Source: Siderastrea siderea
Lineage: Eukaryota; Cnidaria; Anthozoa; Scleractinia; Rhizangiidae
Length of the DNA: 64,000 bases
Reading direction: 5' to 3'
NCBI GenBank assembly: GCA_964030785.1
Contig: OZ034969.1
Location: forward strand, 44,739,201 to 44,803,200
This document shows, piece by piece, positions 22,846-35,400 of this stretch (position 1 is its first letter; every line of letters begins with the position of its first letter). A program made the translations under genes and the position numbers. The notes under the pieces are model-generated. The model was not told the origin of the DNA, did not search any database, and saw only the letters and a list, made by a program, of their open reading frames with translations.

Positions 22846-25575
22846 GGAGGCTCGAAACAGTTTTGTTGGGCGCGCGCAGACTGGGTTCCAATTTACCGGT
22901 GAGGCTCAAAAATTAAAACGAACAAACAAAACTGGCGTCGCGCTCTCGTCTGGATTTAATATTTTGCGCCGCTCTTTTAAAAGCTGCGTGTAGGCAAGGT
23001 TGAAAACGACTGGAACTTAGGTGACAATTCACTTTGAATCATGTCCTTTTTAATGTTATCAACGCGATCGTCAACTCAGCCGCATATGAAGCGCAGTAAG
23101 CTTATATTCAGAGGCTGTGCAACTGAACTGTGCTAGAGAGGACGGTGACTTCAAAACTCTCTCATCTCCAGTGAAATCGTATAAAGGCCCTAGAATAGTC
23201 GCCTTTTTACCATTAGTTTCTTTCACTGGCTGTTTTGACCTCGGAAGCCTTTTCTACGTCCAGGTCGCAGGAAAACGTCTGGCACCGTTTCCGTGCCAGG
23301 GCAAATTTTTCGCGAACTCCGATTCGTGTTTCTGAGAAAACATTCCCATTTAGAAAAAAGACAACAACAACAACAACAAAAAAACAAAAAAAAAACAAAA
23401 AAAAACAGGGACACACACACGTTTACGGTGTTGTTAGCAAAAACAATGTAGACTACAGTAAAAGGTTTTTACTGCCTTCACATCATGAAATAACAGGGCA
23501 AGAATTTAAACGAAAAAAGTATTGTAACAAAATTAAACTTGCAGTGAGCGAAAAAAATACTCTGTGAAACAGACAGATTTTGACTCAATAAAGTGACTTA
23601 TTCATGCCGAAATGTTGACAAACCAGCCGCTACAAAGAAAATATTACAAACAATCAGGTGAAAGATTCGCTTTCTATTTTGCTGAAGTGGTAGTTTCAAT
23701 CTCAGTTTCACCGTAAATCTGTTTACTTGCGAAACAAAATTAAAAAGCGTACAAGAGAATTTCAAAACAATTCATCGCGCGCTATATTTTTATCACCAGT
23801 CGGCTCGCTAAAAACAAGTTAGTTTTTTCAAGTTAGTTTTCTGGGAAATACTCCACAATTCCGGATAAAAGAAGTGCTCTCTTATTTGCTTAATTAAGTG
23901 ATAGTGCGATAGTTTGGTGGTAATACGTTTTTTTTCCGTAATGCAATAAGAAAAACCGACCTGTAGAATAATTTCAAAATATTACCGCGCTCTATCTTTG
24001 TAAATTCGTTTGGTACGAAATACTCCAAATGTTCGGGTAAAAGAAATGGTTTCTATCTTGCCGAAGTGGTAATATTGATAATTTGACTGTTATTGGTTAT
24101 TCCTCGGGCGAAAACAATTCTTCAAACCTTCAAAGCGGTTCTTTAAATTGAGTTTTGATCAATCAATCGAACAAGTTTCATCAACAGAAAATTCTTGACA
24201 ACATTGACACGTATCAAAGATCATCAAAGGTAGTTTTGTCCTCGTTTGAATACATACCTCTACATAAGGGACTTCTTGAATGTATTGTTTTTATAGCCGG
24301 AAATGTTGTCTTTTTGTTAATTCCGTCCTTGTGCTCCTGTAAGACATATAATCTCGAAGTGGTGTCCATGTACGCGTTGCTCAATCCTGAACTCCGTTTG
24401 AAGGACAACCTTGCCTGATTGCAGTATTTTCGAAACTCCGTTGTTTTTAAGATTTTCAAGCACATTCCACTTTGGTAGAAGTATTTGCTCTCCATCGCAT
24501 ACGTTTCCAATCTGAATCCCCGTTTAGGTTAAGAATCGTTGACATGTAAATAATTGTACAGTGGTATAAACAGTAAGCTAAAGTCCACCACCGCTTTCGA
24601 AAACATGATATTTGTGAACGTACGCTGCGAACGTTTGCAAACATTTGGAGATAAGTTCAGTTTTCACGGAGTTCAAATAGGCTCTTCAGGCAGACGATAA
24701 ATCAAAACAAGTACAGAAAGCAGCCTGTCTTGCGAGGATTAAGACAATCTTTGTTCCCACGGTGTAAAAGAAGCATTAGTCGCCATTCTGAGCGAAGTGC
24801 CGATGAATTCACTTGAGATAGAATCAATCTGCACGAGCAGGAAAACATTCCGCTATATTTGGTGCCAAGGATCCAATGATTTGAAAACAAATGATGTAAT
24901 GTTCTTCGACAAGCACCGATCCACCCAAAACGTCACCTTTTCAAACGTAAAGAAAGTCATCAGGGCGAAAGAAGTCAAAGAAACGCCCAACGAAATAAAC
25001 CTGGAATAAACAGACTTGAAACCGCGTGCCGAGAGTGGCGTGACAATTTCTGCGCATGCGCAATTGCCTATCTTGTCTTGTCGAAATTTTCAAAATTTTG
25101 TAACTTAGGAAGAACATAATTTCGCTTCCGCTCGGTAAATTTCTTTGATTTTTTGCATGTTAACTCTTATATGCCCAAAGAGTTTTTCAAGCGAGATTAA
25201 AAAAATTCTGTCGTACGGGAGAAAAGTGAAAGGTAAATTCGTAAAAAAGTGTTTTTTGCTGAAAGTTTTCGACAGAATTTTCTTGAACTTAATCCTTAGG
25301 TAGCTTACTAGAATCAAAGCCCGTATGCAAAATTTAAGGAAATCTCACCGTCAAATTTTCAAGCAAACTTAGGATATCTCTATTTTATGGTCATACTTCG
25401 AAACCCAACTGCGTTGCCATGGCGACAAATTTCTTAAGGAATCTACCAAAAATTGACACTTTGATATCATCATTATTTTGTAGCAAAATTTGATCATGAT
25501 TGGCCAACTCTAACCTAACTATTTTAACTCCCAAATATAATGCATCGAAAAAAACAACAACCCTTTCGAGCCACC
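22846..25575. mobile_element. TTAA-flanked element (2.7 kb)
   Basis: The left end is GGAGGCTCGAAA and the right end TTTCGAGCCACC, inverted with one mismatch. Both sides have TTAA (22842-22845 and 25576-25579). The interior has several frames of 60-110 codons, none with a known domain. A minus-strand region at 24214-24510 (containing RLYVLQEHKDGINKK) looks protein-like but is unrecognised. It is probably a non-autonomous relative of the neighbouring TTAA element. Confidence 0.65.
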
Positions 25576-26411
25576 TTAACTCGTGATTTCAGTCGCGAGT
25601 TTAGAAGTGAAAATGTTCTCTTATAGCATCTACAGGGCAATGTCAAAACGAAGCCTGCTTTGACTATAACACAAATAATATTTCGTTTGAAAGTTCGAGA
25701 GAAAGTTCCTACGCTGTTCAAGTTGAACAACTTTGACTTCTCCCAACTGGTGTTCTCCTCCATATCCTAAGCACCCCGAATGCCAATTGCCATTCTGACA
25801 GTTGAACTGCACTTGAAGAAAACGGTGTACAGTTTGCCTTTAGCAATAGGGACTTGTTGTCTGAACACTCGACAAAACTAAGCTAATTAGTGTGCATGAA
25901 TTTCTGTGAAATGGCCATTTTTGGGGGTACCCCACAACGCAAGGAAAATAATATATTTTGCCCTGTTGTTTCAATACCTGTATCTACTCATTATACTGAA
26001 CAATTGTGCCAGACTTTAGCCAATTAGGTGATTTGAGGATTACCACGTCCTGCCTGGTCTTGGACAGGTAGACACGCTCTTAAAAGAATGGACAATGTTG
26101 AACAAAAAAGGTCTCGTTTAAATACCAAATTGGTCATAGCTAAAGACAGAATTCAGTATTTGAGGTAAAAAAGATGTAAGTTATCGGTGTGGAAATAATA
26201 GCGTATTTTGATGAAGCCTTATTTTCTAAAATGACTGAAAATTATGTACAGTCCGTAGTGGTGGATAATCCCTATTGAATCCATAATTTCGTTGTACTGA
26301 AAACGATGTATCTTTATGAAAATGCATTTCTGTTACAACAGGTATATAGAAGGAAGTACGTCTTATAAAGAGTCGTATTCTACATGCTATGAACTTTATA
26401 TTTTTATCTAG

Positions 26412-29400
26412 GGCACATTGGGAATTACTTCGATATCTTCTGGAGATGACTGAGATGCCCACAAGTGAACAGTGTGATGTGGAGAAAATTCTCGAAAAGG
26501 TTATGCAAATGACAGATGTCTGGTTCTTCGTACTCAGCATCTTAAAACCAAGTAGCACACTTCACAGCCGTCATGAGGTGAAAATGGTTGTTTGGGCGAT
26601 GAACTGTCTGAGAGAGAGGATAGAGCAGCACAACGTTCGAGTTGGATACCTTCTAGATCTTACCGAAAAAGAAGCTAACATTCTAGCACGCCTAATTGAT
26701 GCTTCTGAAGGGAACATATCCAGAGCTCCGATTGATTCAGCGTGGAACGCAGAAATCTTAAGAGACTGGAACAAGGTACGCCGCCTCCAGAAAACCTTTG
26801 CAGAGATGGAGTGCTCCATTCATTTTGTCCAAAAGGTGGTGGAAGGTGTAGCAGAAATTAGAGATATTCAAGAGCTAAACAAGGAACTGAACAAGAGAAG
26901 GAGGTTCGTGAACAGGTCAGTAAATGAAGTGCTCCATAGTGATTACTGGGGATCACTTTTTCCTTTTGTTGAGTTAGCAGAGACAATTCACAGATTGCAC
27001 GATAGCACAGCTTTCTTTAACATTGCACGAGATTTACTTACAGCTGAACATGGTGGATTGCTAAACAACACTGAATGTACCTCTGCTGGTCAGATTATCG
27101 AACTTCTACGCAGCAAAATAAAACCCAAGTTCCAACAAGCTTGTGATCCATTGTTTGACAGAGACAATGATCTTACTACTCAGGAAGTAAATGTTCTTCT
27201 TCGTGGAATCACTACTAAAGAAGAACTCCATAAAGAGCTTCAACTCCTAAGCAATTACTTTGGCAAGTCGCCAGTGCAACAGGATAGAGAGCGAATGCTT
27301 GCCAGTTACTTACAGTACCCCCTTGTCCAACGGAAAGTTCAACAGGTGATGCCAGCATTGCACGTTTTCGGATATGACAACACCAATTGTCCCATAATAA
27401 TGCAGTCACTTGAAGAGGTTCTCATTCCCCCGGAGGTGAAACAAATGACATTGAAGAGTCTTTGCAAGACATTGGAGAGTAAGGCAATAACAGAAGTGGA
27501 CAGCAACCTCAACAAAGATTTGACGGATATAGTAAGTGTCCTTGGAGAGTCTTGCGAGCTACTTGCGTTCATAGAAGAAACCGTCAATGACGATATGGTG
27601 GTTCTTATAGATGTGGTAGAAGAACATTCTGACCAATTTATCTCGGAGGCAACTGTGTCACATTTGATTGATGTACACAGATTTTTGAAAAACCTTGTTA
27701 AGGACAAACCGTCTGAGCCCCTGGAATTTTTGCGTCGGTTGAAGAATTGTTACGACAACCTCCGAGAGAAAAAAGGAATGGCTGCTAAGATAGACGAATG
27801 CAGTCGAAATGTTCACAGTTTAAGGGCCATTTACAAGAATCTTGCCAATCGTGGGGAGATGACGAAAGAGATTATAAGCAACGCTTTAAGAAAAGGAAAG
27901 TACCAGCTCGGAAGAAATGATAATGGATCCTGGGAAGTTTTGTTGACTTACCATAGGGAGACAAACCGTTTCCAGAATGAAGACGACCAAGGAGACAAAG
28001 CGGGATCAAACAACCAAGAGCATGATGCCTGTTACAAACTAACAGATCTCCAAGATTTAAGAAGTCGAGCCCTTCTTATTGTCTCTAGGCATCATGATAG
28101 AGAGAAACGCAACAATGTGCACACCGGGTGTTCCTCTGCTGACCTCAACGAATTTGTGAAGCAGGTTGACCTGATAATGGAGATACTCAGCACAGCTTCT
28201 CTACTTCACAACTCTGGCCACCCAGAATACAAGAAGTATTGGGTAAAGAAATTTTCAACTCATGAGATTGAAGAAGAAGCCGAATCCGTAGCACAGAGCT
28301 TAGAAAGATGGAAAGACATGCTGGAAACTGCGCAAAAGACGTTTTTCTTCTTAAATTATTTTCACCCCGATCAGCTTTGGATTCTCAATTATTTCTTCGG
28401 AGGAAAGGCTAAAGTCACTGGTGAGGACAATCCCAATGTTCGTGTGGTGCATGATCTTCTTCGCTTTATAGAACCATCTCTCCCGAAAGACGATCTCAAG
28501 AAACTCTGCCCTCTTTACAAGTACCCTAGTAAGAGAGAAACGGTGGAGGGAGATTTAAGTGCCATCGGTGGGACCTTGAATGACTTCTTCCTCCCCTTAG
28601 CAGCACCAAGCCTTTCCAAAGTAGCAAAACCTCGTCTTCGTGGGGCTGTCCAACCAGGCGAATTGTATGTTGCTGTGCTGGAACAAGGAAGCGTGCAAAC
28701 TGTTCCAGTGGTAATGTCCCTGTTTGAATTGATATCATGCGCAAACCCAGAGCCAAGTCAAGTCTTATTTTGCCATTCAGACACAAGCTGGGGAGAAATT
28801 CAACGGCTTCTTCGGCGAGCATTTGAAGGTTTTAACCACTTAAAGGACGCCAAATTGCACTGTGTAGCTAACGTAGAAAACTTGCCAAATGACATGCAGT
28901 TTGATTTGGTTGCTGCCATAAAAGAATTTCAAAGTGTTTCCAACGCCCCTTACCTCCTTAGCCTTGTCTGTCGTGGAGGACCCCACCACCACATTGTTGA
29001 TCAATTTGCAGCCAGTGCACATAATGGCACGGGAATGACAGACGTCAAGCTAAAAGCCAAGTTTAACAAAGCTTTTCCTAACGTGTTCGTTGTAACCTCA
29101 GAACTCCCTGGAACTGGAAAAACAGAATCCATCTTTAATGAAGCGACACGAAAAGAGAAAAACGTTGTATCATTTCCTATTAGTGGCCCTTTGTCTCGCA
29201 GCAGTCTCGTTCATCGCCTGACAAACTTGCCTATCAAAGAGTATGATTGCATTCATCTTGACGTTGGTGAAGTTGATGATCCTCTTGCCCTAGATACATT
29301 CTTGTTTGAACTCGTGGTAATTGGAATGGTTTCCTCTGGAACACTTATCTATCATCTTCCAACCAAGGAGGTGTACATAGAAATTGCCAACACTTTAAAA

Positions 29401-32400
29401 AACTGGTTGCAAGATTCGTTACCTGTCACAAAGTGCTTTAGGTCAATGCACATCAAACCCAAAGGATATGAAAACTATGTGGTGAGTCAGGAGCCCTCAA
29501 GTCCTATTCAAGTAGTCTGCAACTATCTCCATGCTTGTGATTCCGGAACCTTAGAGAGTAAGAACATTACTTTTTGTGGTCTTAATAAAGCCAAGCCTCT
29601 GCCATCCGAGAAATGTAAAGTTCTTCTAAAAAAGCACTTTTCTTTGACTACCGACACCTCGTACAACATCGTTGAAACCTTCCTTGGAGTATTTGCAGAC
29701 CAGTTGCTCAAGTTTTCGGCAAGTCCGTTTCTGAAGCCAAAAAACCTGAAAGCTATGCTTGGTCCATCACATGACGTGCGAACCCGATTGTTTGCAGCTC
29801 TCTTACAGGTTTCAAAAGAATTTGCAGTTCGCTCAGTTGCAAGCTGTAAAACTGTTCAATCGGAAGCCATTTCTGATAAGAGAGCGACAGAGGTTCTTAT
29901 GCAGGCGCAGTGTACTAGTGTGAAGACTGCAAAACAAATGGTTGATCGTGTAGACGGCATGATTCGATGGTCTGACAACAGTCATTTGCTGATAGTGTTT
30001 CAGACTCAGCAGGAATTGACAATTTCTGCTTTATATCGGGAACTATCTTTGGTGCCCCAAACAGTCCGAGACCTGTTCAATAGCCAAGCCGTAAAAGGAA
30101 AAGGAAAAGGAAAAGGATTAGAGGACTATTCAAGCCTGACTCAAGAGGGACTCCAACAGAAGCTGGACCTTTTAGCAAGGACATCTGCAAGGGCTGGTCA
30201 TGCTAGTTCATCTTTGAAATACGCTCTGACACCAGACAACGTTCTTAAAATGTTTCTCATTTTACTCCGCATCAGAGCCAACATTCCGGTAATTATTATG
30301 GGAGAAACTGGTTGTGGTAAGACAAGCCTGGTCAGATACCTCGCAGAAACATGTGATGTGCCTTATCATGTTTTTAATTTCCATGCTGGTGTCACCGAGG
30401 AGCAAATCATAGAATTTGTGGAAAAGATGAGAGATATTGCGGTGTGTCCAGGGGGAAAAAAGCAACCGGTGTGGGTTTTCTTAGATGAAATCAACACTTG
30501 TGACCATCTTGGCACTATAAATGAGATCATGTGCCATCGTACCCTCAGAGGAAAACCTCTTCCTTCCAATCTTGCTTTTATTGCAGCCTGTAACCCATAT
30601 CGACTTCGTCCTTTGGAAAACATTTTAACTTCAGGCCTCAGCGAAAAAGTCTCCACTGATGAGTACTCTGGTTTGGTTTACCGTGTTCACCCTCTTCCAG
30701 AGACGATGATTGATTACGTTTGGGATTATGGTTCAGTAACCCCAGAAGACGAAAAAAGGTACATCGCTAGGATGGTTGATGGTGTTCTTCACGAAAGACA
30801 TCGAAAGCTTCTGATTGACCTCCTTTTCTCTTCCCAAGACTACATTCGACGAGTGGATAATACTCCATTTTGTGTGAGTTTGCGAGATGTCCACCGCTGC
30901 ATTATCCTTATCGAATGGTTTTATAAGATCTTGCAAGGACGTGAAGAGCTGTCACCAGACAAGATTCCACCCCACATCCAAACGTTCTATCAGAAGTCTC
31001 GTGAAGTTTCCAAAGAGCTACGTTCCATAGTACTAGCACTGGCTCATTGTTATCAGTCACGTCTTCAGGAAGTAAAAGCAAGAGATGAGTTTTCAGAGGT
31101 AATAACAAACCGTATCAAGGAAGAGTTAACTGTTGAATTCCAAGCTGAGAGTTTTCAAGCAATTGTCAGGGTGGAGCAAGAGGAATACTTGGCTCGAATG
31201 GAGCTTCCCGGGGGAACAGCCAAAAATGCGGCTCTTCGAGAGAATGTGTTTGTAATTCTAGTATGCATACTGAACCGCATTCCCGTCTTTGTCGTGGGCA
31301 AACCTGGTTGCAGTAAGTCTTTGTCTATGCAAGTCATTCGAAGCAATTTGAGGGGGAAAGATTCAAAGGATCCCTTCTTGAAACAGCTACCTCAACTTTA
31401 TGTTGTGTCATACCAGGGTTCCGAGTCATCAACATCTGAAGGCATCTTTAAGGTATTCGAGAAGGCAAAGAGGTACAAGGAAGGGTCCAATGACGTTCTC
31501 CCAGTTGTGCTCCTGGATGAGATTGGGTTGGCCGAGGTTTCAGCGTTAAATCCTCTTAAAATCCTACACAGTTTGTTAGAACCTGGTAATGGGAAGCTTC
31601 CTGATGTTGCTGTGGTCGGAATTTCCAACTGGTGTCTCGATCCAGCAAAGATGAATAGGGCTGTTCACCTTTCTCGGCCTGAGCCGGATATCACAGACTT
31701 ATTTGAAACTGGTCAATCTATAAGAGGAGCTCAGTACACTTCCTCTAGATCTAACTGCGTACCACGTTCTTACCCTGACGATTATCAACTTCACTGCCTT
31801 GCTAAATCCTATCATGGCTACCAGAATACACAGAGGCATGACAATTTTCACGGGCTGCGAGACTATTACTCCTTAGTGAAGTCATTAAGTTCTGATTGTG
31901 GCAGACAAAGAGAAAATGTGGGGAAGACAAAGAGAATACAGCGTGCTCTGCAAAGAAACTTTGGAGGTATTCCGTTAGAGGTGATCACGATTCAGCAGTT
32001 ATTTATGGAACATTTACAATCAGAGCGAGCGCTAGAAGAAATCCAGACCTTTCCTGTAACCGATCTCATTTGTGACAATCTTCAGGACAGATTTGCCCGT
32101 CACATGATGATCATTACGACTGGAGATTCTGCCATTGGCATTCTGGACCAGACATTGAGAAACATGGACAAGGAGAAAGTGACAATCTTTGGAAGTCGCT
32201 TTGAAGAGGACCAGACAGAGGAATACAACTTCAGCATCTTAAGTCGGATCATTCTTTGTATGGAGCGAGACTGTGTGCTGATCTTGCGTGATTTAGAGAG
32301 CATCTATGGCAGCCTCTATGATATGCTGAATCAGAATTACACGGTGGTTGGGCAGAAGAAGAATTGCAGAGTTGCCCTTGGTCCTTTCAGCAATCCCGTG

Positions 32401-35400
32401 TGTCAAGTGCACGATGAATTTCGTTGCATTGTTCTAATTGATGAAAACCGAGTCGATTTCACAGATCCACCTTTTCTCAATCGATTCGAGAAACAGCTGT
32501 TGCGGTTTTCAGATGTATTGAATGCAGAGCAAGTCGAAGCAATATCTTACCTTGAAGCCTGGGCAAAGGCTATCTCAACTGGTCCAGATCTCCAGTCGCA
32601 TTTTAATGAGACTGACATGTTTATTGGATTTAATGAAGACACACTTCCATCTCTGGTTCTTCACATCAGCAAAGATGACAAAATCAAGAAACACGAAATT
32701 AAAGACAAATGCAAGCAAGAACTTATGTGGATTGCCTCCCCCGATGGTGTTTTACGAACTATGAATTCTCACCTTTCGAGAACATCGATGGAAGAGGTGC
32801 GGATGTTGTACAACAACTACTTTTTGAAACCCATCCACAGGGGACTCAAAGAATACATGAGACATGTTCTAGAATACCCGCAAACAAACTTGGAAAAGGA
32901 TGGGGGCCTCAAACTTCTAGTAATGACCCACAGCAACATTCACACAAATGTGTCACAGTGTCTAACCGGTCTGGGAAAATTTCAAACAGAAAAACTCAGT
33001 GCCTTCAAGTCAGAGAAGCAACTAGCAAAGCAGGTGCAGAAATTCTGGACATCAGATGCAAACATTCTTGTGCTACAATGTAAACCAGACCTTGACGCTC
33101 CCCACATGTTGGTTGCCAAACATCTCATCGAGGATCAAAGACACATTTACATTTCCTCTAGTACTGGGCTCACTGAAAGGCCGACCAAGCATGTCTGTTT
33201 AGTTGTTCACGTTCAACGTGCGGGGAAGAACAAAAACGTTGAAAGTCCACAATGGCAATTTAGCTTCCAAAGTGGTTGGAGGCAGGTTACAATTGACATG
33301 ATTGAAGAACCAGTTGTGCCAATTGCAGAACTAAAGGATGTGAGCGTCACTGATCTTCTTGACACAAAGTCATTCTCGTTCGAGCGAATTGCCTCTGAGC
33401 AGCTTCTCTGGTGTTTTACCCGTATCAAGTACCAGGCAACAGAAGAACCTACCTTGGATACGGTGCTACACCTTATAAAGTGGTCGAAATCATCCCCTGA
33501 AATGATGAAATGTCTTAAGAGGCTTATTGTGAGGCTCCTTAAGAACAAGGAGACCGCCAATGTTCACAGTCCACTCCAAGGTTTGTCGTGGCAGCTGGAA
33601 GTGGCAAGTGACCGTCAGGCTTTGGTCAATTCATCTACTCTGGTTGGAGCCATTCAACATCATTTTGATCACCTAATAAGAGAGCCACTGGCAAAGATTG
33701 TCTACTTCTTGGAGGAAGAATCTGCTTGGCCAAAAGAAGTCTATTCTAGCCATCTCATGAACGATGGCAGCTTGCATGTGTGGACAGAATTGTTGTTTGA
33801 CGAAGATATCTTTAACATTGAAGATATTCCTAATTCTCAAGGAGCTGAGTCGTATTTTGTCTCTGGTCATCGCCACAAACTTGAATTTCCTTTTGCTTCG
33901 ATTTTCTCAAAGAAAGTGGATAAAATCAAGTCTTTGTTTATGGAAGACCTTAGACGTCTCCAGTTAGAAGATGATAACCATGTTGACAACGGTGAGCTAG
34001 AAATCCGTGTGTTTGAAAAACAGCTGCGTAGCTTTGTTACAGAGGTAAAGTACTCAATTCCGCAGATAACTGAAGGCACCTATCTCCAAAGTATTGCTGA
34101 GTGCTACGTCAATGATCTCCTTGACTTGAAAACAGCACGTTTTGCTGGGATTCTCTCACGCAATGACCGAATTCACTTCTTGAAGTCAGTGCTATCACAG
34201 TACATCCGAATACCGACTGGTGCAAATGTTGCCCTTCTTATCACTCAGTTGCATTGTGTCTTTTGGATGAAGGAGTCATTTTTCATCGCTGCTCTTAATC
34301 TTTTTGTTACATGTCAAGATCTTGTACCCGAGACGGTTAGGAGCTTAACTTCGGAGTTTCTGGGGATTTTCAACAAGATGATGTTTGAAAATCACGATGC
34401 ATCGATGGCTAAAACTGATCCAGCTGACTTACAGAGGAGCAAAGAAGAGGTGCTGAGTGTTCAGAGGCACGATGCAGAGCTAAGAGAAATTGAAGTAAGC
34501 AAAGAGGAAAAGAGAGATGAAGAAGCAAGTAAGGATGACCTTCCATTGACGTTCGTGGAACTACTGGTGGACACCTGTTGCCGTGCTCTATTTCCCACAC
34601 ACAGTGTCGTCGCATCTCTGAAAGGCCCAGAACAGTGGCAGCGATCCGTTAGTCGTCTTTTGTCGTTAGTGAGCAGAATACAGCTTTCAGTTCCTTCTTT
34701 TCACTTCCTGCGAGTCTGCCACGATTACGTTTCCTTGGTACTATTACCAGAATCCCTCGACCCTAATACACTGTATAAAATCGGAGAAAGCGGTCTTGCT
34801 CATGCGTCTGAGGGGTATCTTGACTCGCAAGCGTGCTTTGAGAAGATAGATAAACTCACTGATACCCTTGAAACAACTGCTAAAAACCTGGATGACTTGA
34901 AGGAATTTCGTGCCCTTTTTTACACGCGCTGTATTGACTCCAACCCAGACACTCCTGCACTTGGATCCATTTTAAGCAAGATTTCTTGTAGTGGAGAGAA
35001 GACACTCGTAAAGCTTGCTGGTCCAGTCATTCATCGTGTTTTTGTCTCTGAAAATCAACTCAGCCCTGGCATATTTGAAGAGCTGTTGCATGATCCAACC
35101 ACAGTGGAAAATCACCCGGGACTTCAACAAGTGTCCCAGGCGCTGTCGTCGCTCACCGGCGAAGTTGAGCTTGATTGTCCTTTCGTTGTTTTGTGCTGTG
35201 ATCTCGCCTCTGATGTTGGTTTTACCCCAGTAGACTTCTCTGCCATATCCGGAGCAGAGAATAAGTGCATTAAAACTTTGCGAAAGGCAACACAAATTCT
35301 AACGAAGCCTCACAAAGACGAATTGGGTACATTTTCCCTTGTGTGTGCTGTGGCATACTTAAGGTCATTTCTTGGTTCCTTTGCCACGCTAACTATCCAA

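Larger units (their letters stand above)
14317..26411 (+). other. 12.1-kb intron of the RNF213-like gene
   Basis: It begins GTAGGT and ends TTTTTATCTAG. Joining 14316 to 26412 restores a GGG codon and keeps both flanking frames open. An alternative donor at 14321 is excluded because it would include an in-frame TAG. The intron is filled by mobile elements listed separately. Stretches 14330-15190, 15370-16010, 18890-19780, 20090-20545, 21060-22210 and 25580-26410 show nothing I can support as genes. Confidence 0.75.

Noticed and set aside
23213..23420. Overlapping hydrophobic frames rich in F, C and V
   Set aside because: They arise from a CAA/A-rich low-complexity tract inside the 2.7-kb TTAA element.
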